Of a DNA stretch of 64,000 nucleotides, positions 54,452 to 63,355 are shown in pieces. Source of the stretch: [Phormidium] sp. LEGE 05292 (lineage in GTDB: Bacteria; Cyanobacteriota; Cyanobacteriia; Cyanobacteriales; Aerosakkonemataceae). The DNA lies in contig NZ_JADEWG010000002.1 in the NCBI RefSeq assembly GCF_015207735.1, positions 119,335 through 183,334 on the forward strand, written 5' to 3'. Every line of letters begins with the position of its first letter. Within the stretch, counting starts at the first letter, position 1. The translations under genes and the position numbers were made by a program. The notes beneath the pieces are model-generated. The model saw nothing but the letters and a program-made list of their open reading frames with translations, was not told the origin of the DNA and searched no databases.

Positions 54452-54682
54452 TCAGCTACAAACTTCTGCACCTTCGGAACTGTCTGGTTTTATGTTGAGC
54501 AACTGCTTGGCTCTATTCAATCGGTAGCGATACAGCGGTGAAGAGTGAATTTGTTCTTCAAGTTGGGCAATTAAACTATCTAAGACTAAAATCCCGGCAT
54601 CGGCTCTATTGCAGATTTCCTTCATCTTGGCTGAAGTCTGCTTAACTGTTTCTAGATCGGGTAGCTTCGGTTCCTGAGTCAT
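54452..54682 (-). CDS. Small hypothetical protein, 76 aa
   Basis: A helical protein (LETVKQTSAKMKEICNRADA, LVLDSLIAQLEEQI). The ATG overlaps the stop of the upstream gene by 4 nt (ATGA), a strong sign of translational coupling. Not recognised. It may form a complex with the protein encoded just before it. Confidence 0.65.
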   Translation of the reverse strand: MTQEPKLPDLETVKQTSAKMKEICNRADAGILVLDSLIAQLEEQIHSSPLYRYRLNRAKQLLNIKPDSSEGAEVCS

Positions 54683-55023
54683 GGTATGTTAAAATTCCTT
54701 TTCTCTTCTTGAATCGTAGCTTGTGCTGCTTCTACGGTAGCTTGTGCTTGTTCTATAGAGCGATTCAGTAGTTCTAGCATAGCAGTATCAGCAAAGGGTT
54801 GAGATTCAGCAATGCGTACTAAAAGCGTATGAAACCTTGAATAATATGTGTTTGCTCTATCTCTAACATTATCCAAGTCTTCTAGTGCAATCATGGTCGT
54901 TTCTGTCTCCCCATATTGCTGCAAAATAGCAAATCCAGCGGCGGTTGCTTGATTAATTACTACTAACAGCCGCCGCTGCAATTCCAAAACAGTTGTCGTA
55001 ATTTCCTCTGGTAACTGGGCCAT
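54679..55023 (-). CDS. Helical hypothetical protein, 114 aa
   Basis: Long amphipathic helices (TVLELQRRLLVVINQATAAG and LLNRSIEQAQATVEAAQATI) suggest a coiled-coil bundle. No known domain. It is 32 nt downstream of the membrane PD-(D/E)XK gene and overlaps the next gene by 4 nt, so the four genes 56057-54179 form a likely operon. Confidence 0.68.
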   Translation of the reverse strand: MAQLPEEITTTVLELQRRLLVVINQATAAGFAILQQYGETETTMIALEDLDNVRDRANTYYSRFHTLLVRIAESQPFADTAMLELLNRSIEQAQATVEAAQATIQEEKRNFNIP

Positions 55024-55055
55024 TTCTGATTAGGTTTGTTTAAATTTGATATAGA

Positions 55056-56057
55056 CTATTTATTATCTCTTAGTTTGGGTAGATAGCTTTGACGATATCT
55101 CTCTTTGACCATCTGTTTAGCTTCTTTGGTTATCCAAGGCTTAACGGGAAGTAAATCAGGTTGTGATTCTAGTAGTTCCAAATAAGAGCGATCGCCCGTC
55201 ACTTGTGCAATCACCATTGCAATAAATTTACAACAACTTAATGGTGCTTGCACTACCTGTCTTTCTGTAAATCGTACCACAATCCAACCCCACTCATTAA
55301 ACAATTGATTGCGACGGCAATCGCTATCTTCATCCCAGCAGTGTGTTGGTTTCAAAGACAAGCCAGCATAAGGCTCATCCACTTCCACATCAATACCAAT
55401 GCCTGACATACTATGCACAATAGTAAAGTCTGCCGAATAAGACTTCTTTGACATTGGAATCTTGAACTTAACCCCTTGTACTGTGGTAGGGAAATAGCAT
55501 TTTAAGTATCGCAAAAATTCTCCTTCGCTCACACCTTGCCGTGCTTGAGAATGACCGATTGGGCTGACTCGATTTGACATTAAATCTGACAATAATTGAC
55601 AGCGTAGATTAGAATTTGTTAAGAATTTTTGTGTTTTAATTTCAGGTAAATGCTCGGAATTTATCTGCTGTTTTTGATACGTCGCTAACTTCATTTGGTA
55701 TTCGGATATCTGATGTCGATGCTGCGAAAGCAGCTTAGTACGATAATTTAATACATAGGTGTAAGCAGCTGCTATCAAACAAGAATAAGCACTGACAAGT
55801 AACAACAATTCTACCCACGACCAACCCCAAGAGACAGTCAGCAATGGAAGTGCGATCGCACCACCCAGCCACAATAGCCAAATCAAACCAAACCATTGAA
55901 CAGATGGTACTATCGGTAAGTTCGGTAACTGTGGTTTGGAAACAGATAAAAAATTATTACAACCAACTGTTACCTGATTGTCTCTAGACAAGTTTAAAGG
56001 ATATTTACGGCAGAAATTTGTTACCGCTTCTGGATAAAACACCATCGGATAATTCAT
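55056..56057 (-). CDS. Membrane-anchored PD-(D/E)XK nuclease-like protein, 333 aa
   Basis: Two membrane helices (about 54-75 and 81-104) follow an N-terminal tail. A coiled linker leads to a C-terminal domain with E178/E180, D210 in SYSADFTIV and E225 in GIDVEVDEPY, then QLFNEWGWIVVRFTERQV. The D...(D/E)xE pattern and the 'NEWGWIVVRF' strand resemble DUF559/Vsr-type restriction-like nucleases, though the K is not in the usual place. It leads a four-gene minus-strand operon and is divergent from the Gp157 genes. A nuclease tied to the membrane could screen incoming DNA. That is inference. Confidence 0.7.
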   Translation of the reverse strand: MNYPMVFYPEAVTNFCRKYPLNLSRDNQVTVGCNNFLSVSKPQLPNLPIVPSVQWFGLIWLLWLGGAIALPLLTVSWGWSWVELLLLVSAYSCLIAAAYTYVLNYRTKLLSQHRHQISEYQMKLATYQKQQINSEHLPEIKTQKFLTNSNLRCQLLSDLMSNRVSPIGHSQARQGVSEGEFLRYLKCYFPTTVQGVKFKIPMSKKSYSADFTIVHSMSGIGIDVEVDEPYAGLSLKPTHCWDEDSDCRRNQLFNEWGWIVVRFTERQVVQAPLSCCKFIAMVIAQVTGDRSYLELLESQPDLLPVKPWITKEAKQMVKERYRQSYLPKLRDNK

Positions 56058-56111
56058 TTTATTTTTTTGGTAGCGCTGTCGCGCTTTATTGTAAAAAACC
56101 AGGTGAAAGAA

Positions 56112-56285
56112 ATGCCAAAACTTACTCGAAAAAAGCCTCAGTACCGAAAGAGCGATCGAGCCATCAACGAATCCCCTACGGTCAAACCAATTCCTATTGA
56201 ACCTGATGAAGAAACTGAAACAATCTTAGCTCGAATAGAAGCCGAACGCGATTATTATCACACTTGTACTAACAGTAAATACTGA
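56112..56285 (+). CDS. Small basic/acidic hypothetical protein, 57 aa
   Basis: Starts MPKLTRKKPQYRKSDRAINE with an AGGTGA ribosome site about 8 nt ahead. The second half is acidic and helical (EPDEETETILARIEAERDYY). Its stop overlaps the next gene's start by 1 nt (TGATG), so the two are co-translated. Probably an accessory to the Gp157-like protein. Confidence 0.65.
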   Translation: MPKLTRKKPQYRKSDRAINESPTVKPIPIEPDEETETILARIEAERDYYHTCTNSKY

Positions 56286-56923
56286 TGAACTTACTCACTC
56301 AATCTTTAGCACATACATCAATTACAGCAGCCCAACTTTGGCATCAATTAGAAATTGCCGAAACAACTGAAGAAGTCGATCGCTTATTACAATCAATTTG
56401 GCACAATCAAGAAAAACAAGAAGTTGCTATTGATGCTCATGCCGAACTTGCCAACCAAATTGATGCCGAAATAACAGCAATTAAAGCTAGAATGCAATTT
56501 TTAATCGAATTGCATCAAAGTGCGATCGATAAACTGGAAGGTTGGCGAGAACGATTAGACCAAACTGTGATCTATTTTAACCAAGTTGGAGCCATTACAG
56601 CCGAAATTGTTGGTAAACAGCATCGAATTACTGTCAAAGAAAACCCACCGACTTGTGAAGTATCTATCGACCCTTCTCAACTACCAGACGAATATCGCCG
56701 TATCGAAACTAAAACCGTAATTTCGGCTAACAAAAAGGCAATTACTGATGCTTGGAAACAAGGAATACCCGTAGAAGGTACAAAAGTTTATCGCAGACGC
56801 AAGGTAATCTATAGCTTACTACCAAGTAATTTACCTCAATACCAAGCTAGCACAACAGCCAATGTTGAACCACTAGAAAGTCAGCTACAACCTACCAAAA
56901 AGCGACGTAAAAAAGCTGATTGA
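56285..56923 (+). CDS. Siphovirus Gp157-like protein
   Basis: A 212-residue protein with an N-terminal coiled coil (about 30-95, EITAIKARMQFLIELHQSAI) and a C-terminal domain with GKQHRITVKENPPTCEVSID, LPDEYRRIETKTVISANKKA and KVYRRRKVIYSLL. This order matches the Gp157 family of phages and plasmids, which has been linked to host-range or recombination functions without a settled mechanism. It is translationally coupled to the 57-aa gene. A hairpin terminator follows at 56954. Confidence 0.82.
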   Translation: MNLLTQSLAHTSITAAQLWHQLEIAETTEEVDRLLQSIWHNQEKQEVAIDAHAELANQIDAEITAIKARMQFLIELHQSAIDKLEGWRERLDQTVIYFNQVGAITAEIVGKQHRITVKENPPTCEVSIDPSQLPDEYRRIETKTVISANKKAITDAWKQGIPVEGTKVYRRRKVIYSLLPSNLPQYQASTTANVEPLESQLQPTKKRRKKAD

Positions 56924-56953
56924 TCCAGATTGGGAGAGCAGAGGAGCAGGGGA

Positions 56954-56995
56954 GCAGGGGAGAAATAAATTGGTGGGTTATTTCTGCTCCCCTGC
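56954..56995. terminator. Hairpin between convergent genes
   Basis: GCAGGGGAG-AAATAA (56954-56968) pairs with TTATTT-ctg-CTCCCCTGC (56978-56995) with a 3-nt bulge. It lies between the Gp157-like gene and the small minus-strand gene ending at 56997, so it probably terminates both. Confidence 0.7.
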
Positions 56996-56996
56996 A

Positions 56997-57197
56997 CTAA
57001 AGATTAATCCAATAGTCAGGGTTATCCACTTGTTCTGGGGTAACATCAAATAGTTTTGACAATTGATTTTTCCTTTGTTTAAGGATGGTAATTTCCTCAT
57101 TTTCTGTCAACTCAACAATTAAATTAACCTCCACATCCAAATCAAACAGAAATTTTACCTCTGTTTCAATCTCATTGACACTCTGAACTATTTCCAC
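56997..57197 (-). CDS. Small acidic hypothetical protein, 66 aa
   Basis: GTG start at 57197 with GGAGGAGG about 8 nt ahead. Sequence VNEIETEVKFLFDLDVEVNL then LKQRKNQLSKLFDVTPEQVD. Looks like a small beta-alpha protein; the second half resembles a short DNA-binding or antitoxin-like helix pair. Family not recognised. Confidence 0.62.
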   Translation of the reverse strand: MEIVQSVNEIETEVKFLFDLDVEVNLIVELTENEEITILKQRKNQLSKLFDVTPEQVDNPDYWINL

Positions 57198-57273
57198 TAG
57201 ATTTCCTCCTCCATTTATGCTCTGAGTCGCTAACTTGGCTTTATGTTAGCACATTACTGCTTTGCTTTTTTTA

Positions 57274-57330
57274 CCCCTCCAATTGGAGGGGATAAAAATC
57301 ATTCAAGAGCAGGTTTTATTTGCTTAAGCT
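57274..57330 (+). promoter_or_regulatory. Composite upstream element, partial copy before the polymerase-like gene
   Basis: Perfect 18-bp palindrome CCCCTCCAATTGGAGGGG (57274-57291). The second motif is degenerate: TGCTTAAGC at 57321 (6 of 9 positions of TGGTGAAGT, spacing 29). The ATG of the polymerase-like gene is 83 nt after the palindrome. Confidence 0.6.
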
Positions 57331-57374
57331 TAATTGTCACGCTCAGAAAAGTTGTAGTCCACTCATTTTTGATT

Positions 57375-60300
57375 ATGAAAAAAACAGCGTTTTCTACTCC
57401 AACTCATCACTCTACTGAATTAGCTAAGGGAGAAGGTTTGAAAATCCCTGTATTTGATATGTCACTGACCGATGGTAAAACGAAAGGTCGCTATCAAGCT
57501 GAACCAGAAGTGTTGAGAAACTCAATGCTTGAACTGCTATTTGAACCATCCGAGTTGAAATCGCTTGTGATTGTTAAACCCGACCCCGATGATAACAGTC
57601 ACGACCCTCTCAAAAATATTGACTTCGGCGATGATATTCCCAGAAGAAGCTCTTTCAGTTCTGGTAAAAATGTGTACTTTGCTGACAAAGAACTTTCAGC
57701 TAAACTATTAAGTATCTTTGCCACTCAACCCGACCACGCTTGTCGTTACGGTTCACTTTTAGTCAGCAGTTGTACTCAAGGAGCACAATTTTTAGATAGT
57801 TCAGAAGATAATCAAACCTTGAAAGTAAAAATTGTTGACTCCCAAAGCGGTAACCCGAAGGAAAAAGCGTTAGCTAAAAAGTGGCAGACTGGCGATTGTC
57901 ATGGCAAAATTTCACCTGCTTTAGCTCAACAACTGGGAGCAATTCACAACCGACCTTTCCAATTTCGCATGGCATGGTTAAAAGAGTGGTCACGGGAAGA
58001 TTGCCAAACTCCAGAAATTAGCTTTTTAGCGAAAGGAACTTTGCTACCTAATGCCCAATTAACCGATAATGCTGGCTACGATATCATTCTAGACCGTTCT
58101 TCCATCAAAGGAGTTGATAAAAAACAACTGGCTGACTTAATTCCTTGTGGTGATTACGAATTTCCTCAAGCTGTATTGGGAAATCGCGGGAATGCCAAAA
58201 CAACTGAGTATGAAAATTCTTGGCAGTTTTCGATTTGGTACTCGGAAGATGCAATTCAAGCTGACATCGTTCCCGCTACCAAAGCTGAAGCTCAAAAACT
58301 CGCATCTTTGCAGAATAACCGCATACAACTTGCCAAATACCTAGTCGAACAGCATGACAAGAAAGCAGCTTTCAAACAAACAGCAGATGATACGGAAACT
58401 CAATTGAGTAATTTAGGTGATGAGCAAACTAAACGTCACGAATCTCGCCTCATCTCTATTCTTAGAAACGATAAATTGGGACAGCTACTTGACTTTCCCA
58501 AAGTTGTTGACTTTATGCAGGAACAACTTGCCAGAAAATGGAAAGATTTAGCTATCAAGGGAGCAATTCATCACGGTTCGGCAATGGCTCAACCTTGTGA
58601 AGATTTGTTACCTGGAACGATTATTGCACCTCATCTACGACATGGAACGGAAGTTATCGTTACTCGCTACCCAATTGTTAGTAAAGACAACATTCGTCGC
58701 TACACGGTTAACAACAAACAAAAACCAGAACTCATGCAGTACAAAGGCTGCGTTTTCATTCGTCCCGACCAAGCTATGCAGCATCACCAATGCGATTTTG
58801 ATGGCGACCAATTAGTAATTACACCCGCTTCCAAACTACCTCACATTGCCAAGGAAACCCTACACGCCAATGATGAAAATGAATACGAAGCTATCGAAAA
58901 ACGCTTGAAAATTGACTACACTCAAGCTACTGACGAAGATGGCAATCGTAAGTATACCAAACTCAGACAGATTGCTGTAGCGATCGCTAAAAACAAAATC
59001 GGCTGGGTAGCCACTTTGATTGGACGAGTACAATCTTCTGTACCGGAAGCAGGACAACCAGAAGGTTTATTCAATCAACGAAAAGAGAAATTGCTGGGTA
59101 AACTGTTCGACGCACTTCAAATTGAAGTCGATAGCCCCAAAAGTGCTACTAGGTTAGAAGACCACCACCCTACTCTACTAGAAACAGCTTCCAAGTGGTC
59201 TCAACAACATCCTTGCCACCTGTTCGATTTCAAAGACGACCTCAGACTTTACAAAAGCGTACCGCTACCTACAGAAGATAGTACTGCAATTAGCGCGATC
59301 GCAAAAGTTGCTGTCAATCCAGCTTGGGAACCGACTCGTCTCAAAAGTCGCCACCGCGATGAATTTCGTTACCTTTTCAGCCCACCATCAGATTTAGACG
59401 AACGAGAAACTTGGGAGAAACATTACATCAGTTGGGCGCAAGAAGTGAAGGAACGCTATCGAGAAAGTATGGGCGAAATCTATGAATTGCACGCCGATAA
59501 TCCTACTAACTTGAAAGAAGCGGTTGGCAAATTGTACGAAAGTTTGAGAAGCGATGTGGCAGAGGCTTTCCCCAATCCTCAAGAACGGAGTTTAGCTGCT
59601 AGTGCAATGTGGTACTTAGAAACTACTAATCCTAATTTAGACGTACCGCGTAAAGCTTGTAAGGAATTATCCCGTCAACTTGAGATTGAATTTCATTTGG
59701 AATCCGATTACCAACAATTGCATTCAGCACTACCCAAAGATACCTATATTCTCAGCGTTCCTTTTGAGGAATTTGTCAAAGATGACAGCGGTAAAATTAT
59801 GAGGGATAAGCAACGAAAACCAATAGGTCGAGATTTAGCCGGACAGTGGAAGGAAAAACTAGACAGCAAAAACATTCAATACGAAGCAACATTGCATCCC
59901 AGCTTACCAATGGTCAACTTTGCTTTACTTGACCCCAGCAATAAGCTAATCGACATTTTGGAAAAACGGTACGGTAACAATACCAATGACATCGACAAGT
60001 TAGATTTAACCTATCGCGATGGCTTGGGTCGCAGTCAAGATATTAGTTCGCGCATTGTAGCCCCTACCGAATATACCTGGCTGGAATCTCAGCATCAAAC
60101 ACCCAAAGCTGCGTTAGTGCTTAACTTGTTTACTGATGAAATCTGTCAGCAATTGCAGAACTTTCAATTTGACCAAGCCGAATTAATCGGACAGAAACAT
60201 AACGATTTCAAAGATGTGGATTTTAGTAGTCGAGAATGGAAAGGTCAAAATTTAACTTTTGAAGTTGGTTCGTTTAACAGTTCTGATTTGAGGTACAACG

Positions 60301-60863
60301 GTAGCCCGATTGTCCTTCTTGATGGGAAACAGTTAGCCATGTTTTCTGCTAATTCGCCTAAACTGCCCATTGGTGCTACCTTTGAAGCAACTATCGAACC
60401 TTCATCAAAAGGTAGTAGCCTACTTCTGAATATTGACCCCAAATCTGTGCGGTTAATCCAGACATTTGAACCAGAGGTTGAAGATGAACTAATTGGTAGT
60501 AAAGAGCGAAGCCATCAACAAAAGCAACATAATCACGGGGTTCAAAATGAAACTGGCAAACCAGACTCAGTTGAATTTTCGCAATTACTTAAGGATGCAA
60601 TCTATCGACTTTACAAACAAACCGGAGAAACTGAGTTTGCAATGGGGGATTGGAACGTTAAAATTAAGCAAGTTCGTAACAATCTTAGATGTTGGGTTAA
60701 GGATGAAGACGATACTCCAGTCTTTGCTGCTGATTTGAAAAATGGCACAATTATCAAGGAGCTTTCTTCAACGAACTGTGATAAATTGCTCGCACAAGTT
60801 TTTGACATTTCTCCCGAAACTCCCGAACAGGGAAAAAAGGAAATGGCAGAGGTACAAGTTTAA
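57375..60863 (+). CDS. Very large protein with two-barrel (YonO/RdRP-like) RNA polymerase signature, 1162 aa
   Basis: ATG 57375 is chosen because the palindromic element lies just upstream; earlier starts would translate it. The central part has VTRYPIVSKDNIRRYTV with R431-Y-P433, then CVFIRPDQAMQHHQ and D474-F-D476-G-D478 (CDFDGDQLVIT). This mirrors RxP and DFDGD of RNA polymerase beta-prime (35 residues apart there, 43 here). About 254 residues before, K220 in ISFLAKGTLLPNAQ resembles the KG motif of the first barrel in eukaryotic RdRPs and YonO. Regions before and after are unlike any family I know. The three Asp should bind catalytic Mg. Neighbours are a coiled-coil protein and a pilin-like gene with shared upstream elements. 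Transcription or primer synthesis for the plasmid is the leading idea. Confidence 0.68.
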   Translation: MKKTAFSTPTHHSTELAKGEGLKIPVFDMSLTDGKTKGRYQAEPEVLRNSMLELLFEPSELKSLVIVKPDPDDNSHDPLKNIDFGDDIPRRSSFSSGKNVYFADKELSAKLLSIFATQPDHACRYGSLLVSSCTQGAQFLDSSEDNQTLKVKIVDSQSGNPKEKALAKKWQTGDCHGKISPALAQQLGAIHNRPFQFRMAWLKEWSREDCQTPEISFLAKGTLLPNAQLTDNAGYDIILDRSSIKGVDKKQLADLIPCGDYEFPQAVLGNRGNAKTTEYENSWQFSIWYSEDAIQADIVPATKAEAQKLASLQNNRIQLAKYLVEQHDKKAAFKQTADDTETQLSNLGDEQTKRHESRLISILRNDKLGQLLDFPKVVDFMQEQLARKWKDLAIKGAIHHGSAMAQPCEDLLPGTIIAPHLRHGTEVIVTRYPIVSKDNIRRYTVNNKQKPELMQYKGCVFIRPDQAMQHHQCDFDGDQLVITPASKLPHIAKETLHANDENEYEAIEKRLKIDYTQATDEDGNRKYTKLRQIAVAIAKNKIGWVATLIGRVQSSVPEAGQPEGLFNQRKEKLLGKLFDALQIEVDSPKSATRLEDHHPTLLETASKWSQQHPCHLFDFKDDLRLYKSVPLPTEDSTAISAIAKVAVNPAWEPTRLKSRHRDEFRYLFSPPSDLDERETWEKHYISWAQEVKERYRESMGEIYELHADNPTNLKEAVGKLYESLRSDVAEAFPNPQERSLAASAMWYLETTNPNLDVPRKACKELSRQLEIEFHLESDYQQLHSALPKDTYILSVPFEEFVKDDSGKIMRDKQRKPIGRDLAGQWKEKLDSKNIQYEATLHPSLPMVNFALLDPSNKLIDILEKRYGNNTNDIDKLDLTYRDGLGRSQDISSRIVAPTEYTWLESQHQTPKAALVLNLFTDEICQQLQNFQFDQAELIGQKHNDFKDVDFSSREWKGQNLTFEVGSFNSSDLRYNGSPIVLLDGKQLAMFSANSPKLPIGATFEATIEPSSKGSSLLLNIDPKSVRLIQTFEPEVEDELIGSKERSHQQKQHNHGVQNETGKPDSVEFSQLLKDAIYRLYKQTGETEFAMGDWNVKIKQVRNNLRCWVKDEDDTPVFAADLKNGTIIKELSSTNCDKLLAQVFDISPETPEQGKKEMAEVQV

Positions 60864-60909
60864 TTGTAGAAACCTGAACTTTATTTTCTTTGAAAGTTCA
60901 AAACTAAGC

Positions 60910-60966
60910 TCCCTCCAATTGGAGGGGGTTATTTTTATGGGTAAAAACTAACTGGTTTGGTGAAGT
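60910..60966 (+). promoter_or_regulatory. Composite upstream element, copy 4
   Basis: Palindrome TCCCTCCAATTGGAGGGG (60910-60927), exactly 30 nt, then TGGTGAAGT (60958-60966) continuing CAC as in copy 5. The coiled-coil gene ATG follows 55 nt later. It begins 47 nt after the polymerase-like gene. Confidence 0.8.
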
Positions 60967-61021
60967 CACTAAGCGAACTCTCAAATTTCATAGAAAATAT
61001 CCACTTCAATTTTATTGAGTT

Positions 61022-63175
61022 ATGCCTACAAAGACAGCATCAAATCGGAACAGAGGCCAAGGTAATTATATTACTCCCCACACACCCGAAGGTAAAAAGA
61101 TTTTAAGCTACCTCAGAAATCGTTGTGAAAAGGCTTTGGATTACTGCTTGGAAAACGGACTAAAAAGCGTAGAAGATTTTGCCGATGCAGTTGAGGAACT
61201 GACTGAAGCTGACGGCAAACCGAGCATTAATGTAGAAATCAAGCACAACGGAATTATTCTTAGCTTAGCTGACCGACCTGAGTATGGGTCTACCACAGGC
61301 AAATACATGATGGAACATTTAGGTGAATCAGATGATAACCGATTCAGTAAAACAGGGGTTGAAGCGATTCTTAATCCTCAGAAAAGCTATCGTAAATCAC
61401 AGCAAGATAATTTGTTGAATGATTTAGATGACGATGAACCTCAAGTATTATCTAAATCAAAGCTCAATAGTAAGACTCACACTCGTGACATCCCAGGATT
61501 AGACAAAAATGAGCCGTTGACTAAAACTCAAAGCAAGCGGAAAGCTAAGAGTAATGATTCAAATGAATTAGCTTTAGAAGAACATCAACCAAAGTCTAAA
61601 AATAAGAGCCAAGCTAGAACAGATGAGTTAGATGACTTATTAGACGAGTTAGATGAAAACGAACCTCAACCAAAACCTAATTCTAAAGCTAGAAATCAAC
61701 CTCAAAAAGACGTTGCAGATTCAGATGAAATATCTGATAGTTCTAAGAATAACAGAAAATCAGTTCGGAACGTGCTACTTGATGAAAGCCAACCTCCAAC
61801 CAACAATCGCCGCCAATCATCAAATAATTTAGATATCGATAATATACTTGATGCTACCTCCCAGGTTAGTAGCAGAGCAGCAATTTCTGGAAGTGAAGTA
61901 GATGGTACTACTGTGGGAGGACTCAGCACTCAAATTGCAGTTCTAACTACTTTGATTGGGAAAAAGGCAGCTTCACAAGTTTTTGAAGCAGCTAAAGCGG
62001 AGGGAAAAGAACGCCAGGTTAGCAATATTATCAAAAGACTCAAAGCTCAAAGTCAACGCGCTGATTCCCTCACTGCTAGAGTCAAAAGCTTGACCCACGA
62101 AGAATCAGATGAATCAGAAACCCCAACAGATGAACCCATGATAATGGGGGAATCGAAGTCTGAAAACAAGGCAGAATCTATACCAGAGGCGGGGTTTATC
62201 TTGGCTGAAACTGTAAATAAAATCAGTGACAAAATTGATAAAGCTTCCATCTCCTTGGAATCAAATACTTCAGAAAAATCTGAATCCATTGAAATTGACA
62301 CCAAGGCTAGCTTTGATAAACAGCTTGCACAAATTAATCAAGCTCTCGACCGAATTGAAAAGCGTCTCGATACTCTAGAAGTACGAATTGAAGCTTTAGA
62401 GAAAAAACTTTCTGTTGCTGAAGCTGACAGTGAAATAGATGAGCAAACCGTTCATTTAAAAGCTGAGTCAATCAATATTGAGAGCAATTTAGCTTCAAAC
62501 GGCGCTAAACCATCTTCACCAAAGCTGGAAAATATGAACAATACGAATGGGAAAAAAGTGGCTAATTCACCTTCTATTGAAACTCAATCATCACAAACTG
62601 CTCCCTTACTAGCACAACTTTATAACCTAGTTGAAGAGGAAACAGTTGCAGCAGGTGGAACTCTAGAAGATGGAGTTGAATTAGGAGCTACGAAACTTTA
62701 TCAGACTCGCGAACGCAATTCAACCTCTGTGAGATTAGAAAATCAACAGGGTGAAGAGTTGTTCTCGGCTACTTGCTCGCAGGGTCAGTGGAAAGTAATC
62801 AATGATTTTCTGAGTAAAGAAGACAAACAAGAAATCGCTAACTTAGACGTTTTGCAACGAACGATTCATCAAGAAACTTTAGCAGAAGCGTTGGGGAAAA
62901 GCGGTCTTACACAAATGAACTTAACCGATTCCCAAGGTCGCCGTCTCGACTTTGAAGTTGAGTTTAGTGACAAGTCCAAGTCTTCGGCTTCTATCCAAGG
63001 TTTTAATCAATACGATGAGGTAGTTTTTGACGCAACTATCGCTAGAGGTAAAGTCGAAATAATTCAATGCGATATTCCTATTGAAGATGTAAAATATCTC
63101 CTCTCTCAAAAGCAACAAATTATGACTCCTCACCAACATAAAGAGCAAAAAACCGAACTAGAGATGGAAGCATAA
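61022..63175 (+). CDS. Large acidic coiled-coil protein downstream of the polymerase-like gene, 717 aa
   Basis: Not recognised as a family. The N-terminal about 110 residues are a compact domain (YITPHTPEGKKILSYLRNRC, INVEIKHNGIILSLADRPEY). Residues about 120-290 are a charged, disordered linker with repeated ENEPQPK-type units. A helical segment (LTTLIGKKAASQVFEAAKAE) and a strong coiled coil (LAQINQALDRIEKRLDTLEV, about 435-475) follow. The last about 160 residues form another folded domain. It likely multimerises and scaffolds a complex, perhaps with the polymerase-like protein. Function is unknown. Confidence 0.75.
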   Translation: MPTKTASNRNRGQGNYITPHTPEGKKILSYLRNRCEKALDYCLENGLKSVEDFADAVEELTEADGKPSINVEIKHNGIILSLADRPEYGSTTGKYMMEHLGESDDNRFSKTGVEAILNPQKSYRKSQQDNLLNDLDDDEPQVLSKSKLNSKTHTRDIPGLDKNEPLTKTQSKRKAKSNDSNELALEEHQPKSKNKSQARTDELDDLLDELDENEPQPKPNSKARNQPQKDVADSDEISDSSKNNRKSVRNVLLDESQPPTNNRRQSSNNLDIDNILDATSQVSSRAAISGSEVDGTTVGGLSTQIAVLTTLIGKKAASQVFEAAKAEGKERQVSNIIKRLKAQSQRADSLTARVKSLTHEESDESETPTDEPMIMGESKSENKAESIPEAGFILAETVNKISDKIDKASISLESNTSEKSESIEIDTKASFDKQLAQINQALDRIEKRLDTLEVRIEALEKKLSVAEADSEIDEQTVHLKAESINIESNLASNGAKPSSPKLENMNNTNGKKVANSPSIETQSSQTAPLLAQLYNLVEEETVAAGGTLEDGVELGATKLYQTRERNSTSVRLENQQGEELFSATCSQGQWKVINDFLSKEDKQEIANLDVLQRTIHQETLAEALGKSGLTQMNLTDSQGRRLDFEVEFSDKSKSSASIQGFNQYDEVVFDATIARGKVEIIQCDIPIEDVKYLLSQKQQIMTPHQHKEQKTELEMEA

Positions 63176-63240
63176 AACATTTCTTATCTCAGTCTCACCT
63201 CAAATTCTACGAGATAGGGATACAACCAAATAGGATATCA

Positions 63241-63297
63241 CCCCTCCAAATAGAGGGGGTCATGCTAGCTATCTCAATTTACCGCATCTGGTGAAGT
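63241..63297 (+). promoter_or_regulatory. Composite upstream element, copy 5
   Basis: Palindrome CCCCTCCAAATAGAGGGG (63241-63258), exactly 30 nt, then TGGTGAAGT (63289-63297, followed by CAC), with ACC 5 nt before. The pilin-like ATG follows 58 nt later. Confidence 0.8.
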
Positions 63298-63355
63298 CAC
63301 GAATACCAATCACCTTTTAAATTGGCATCAAAGCTATATAAATGGAGAAACTTCC

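Noticed and set aside
57243..57374. Upstream start of the polymerase-like protein
   Set aside because: It would translate the conserved palindromic element at 57274-57291; ATG 57375 is more consistent with the other copies.
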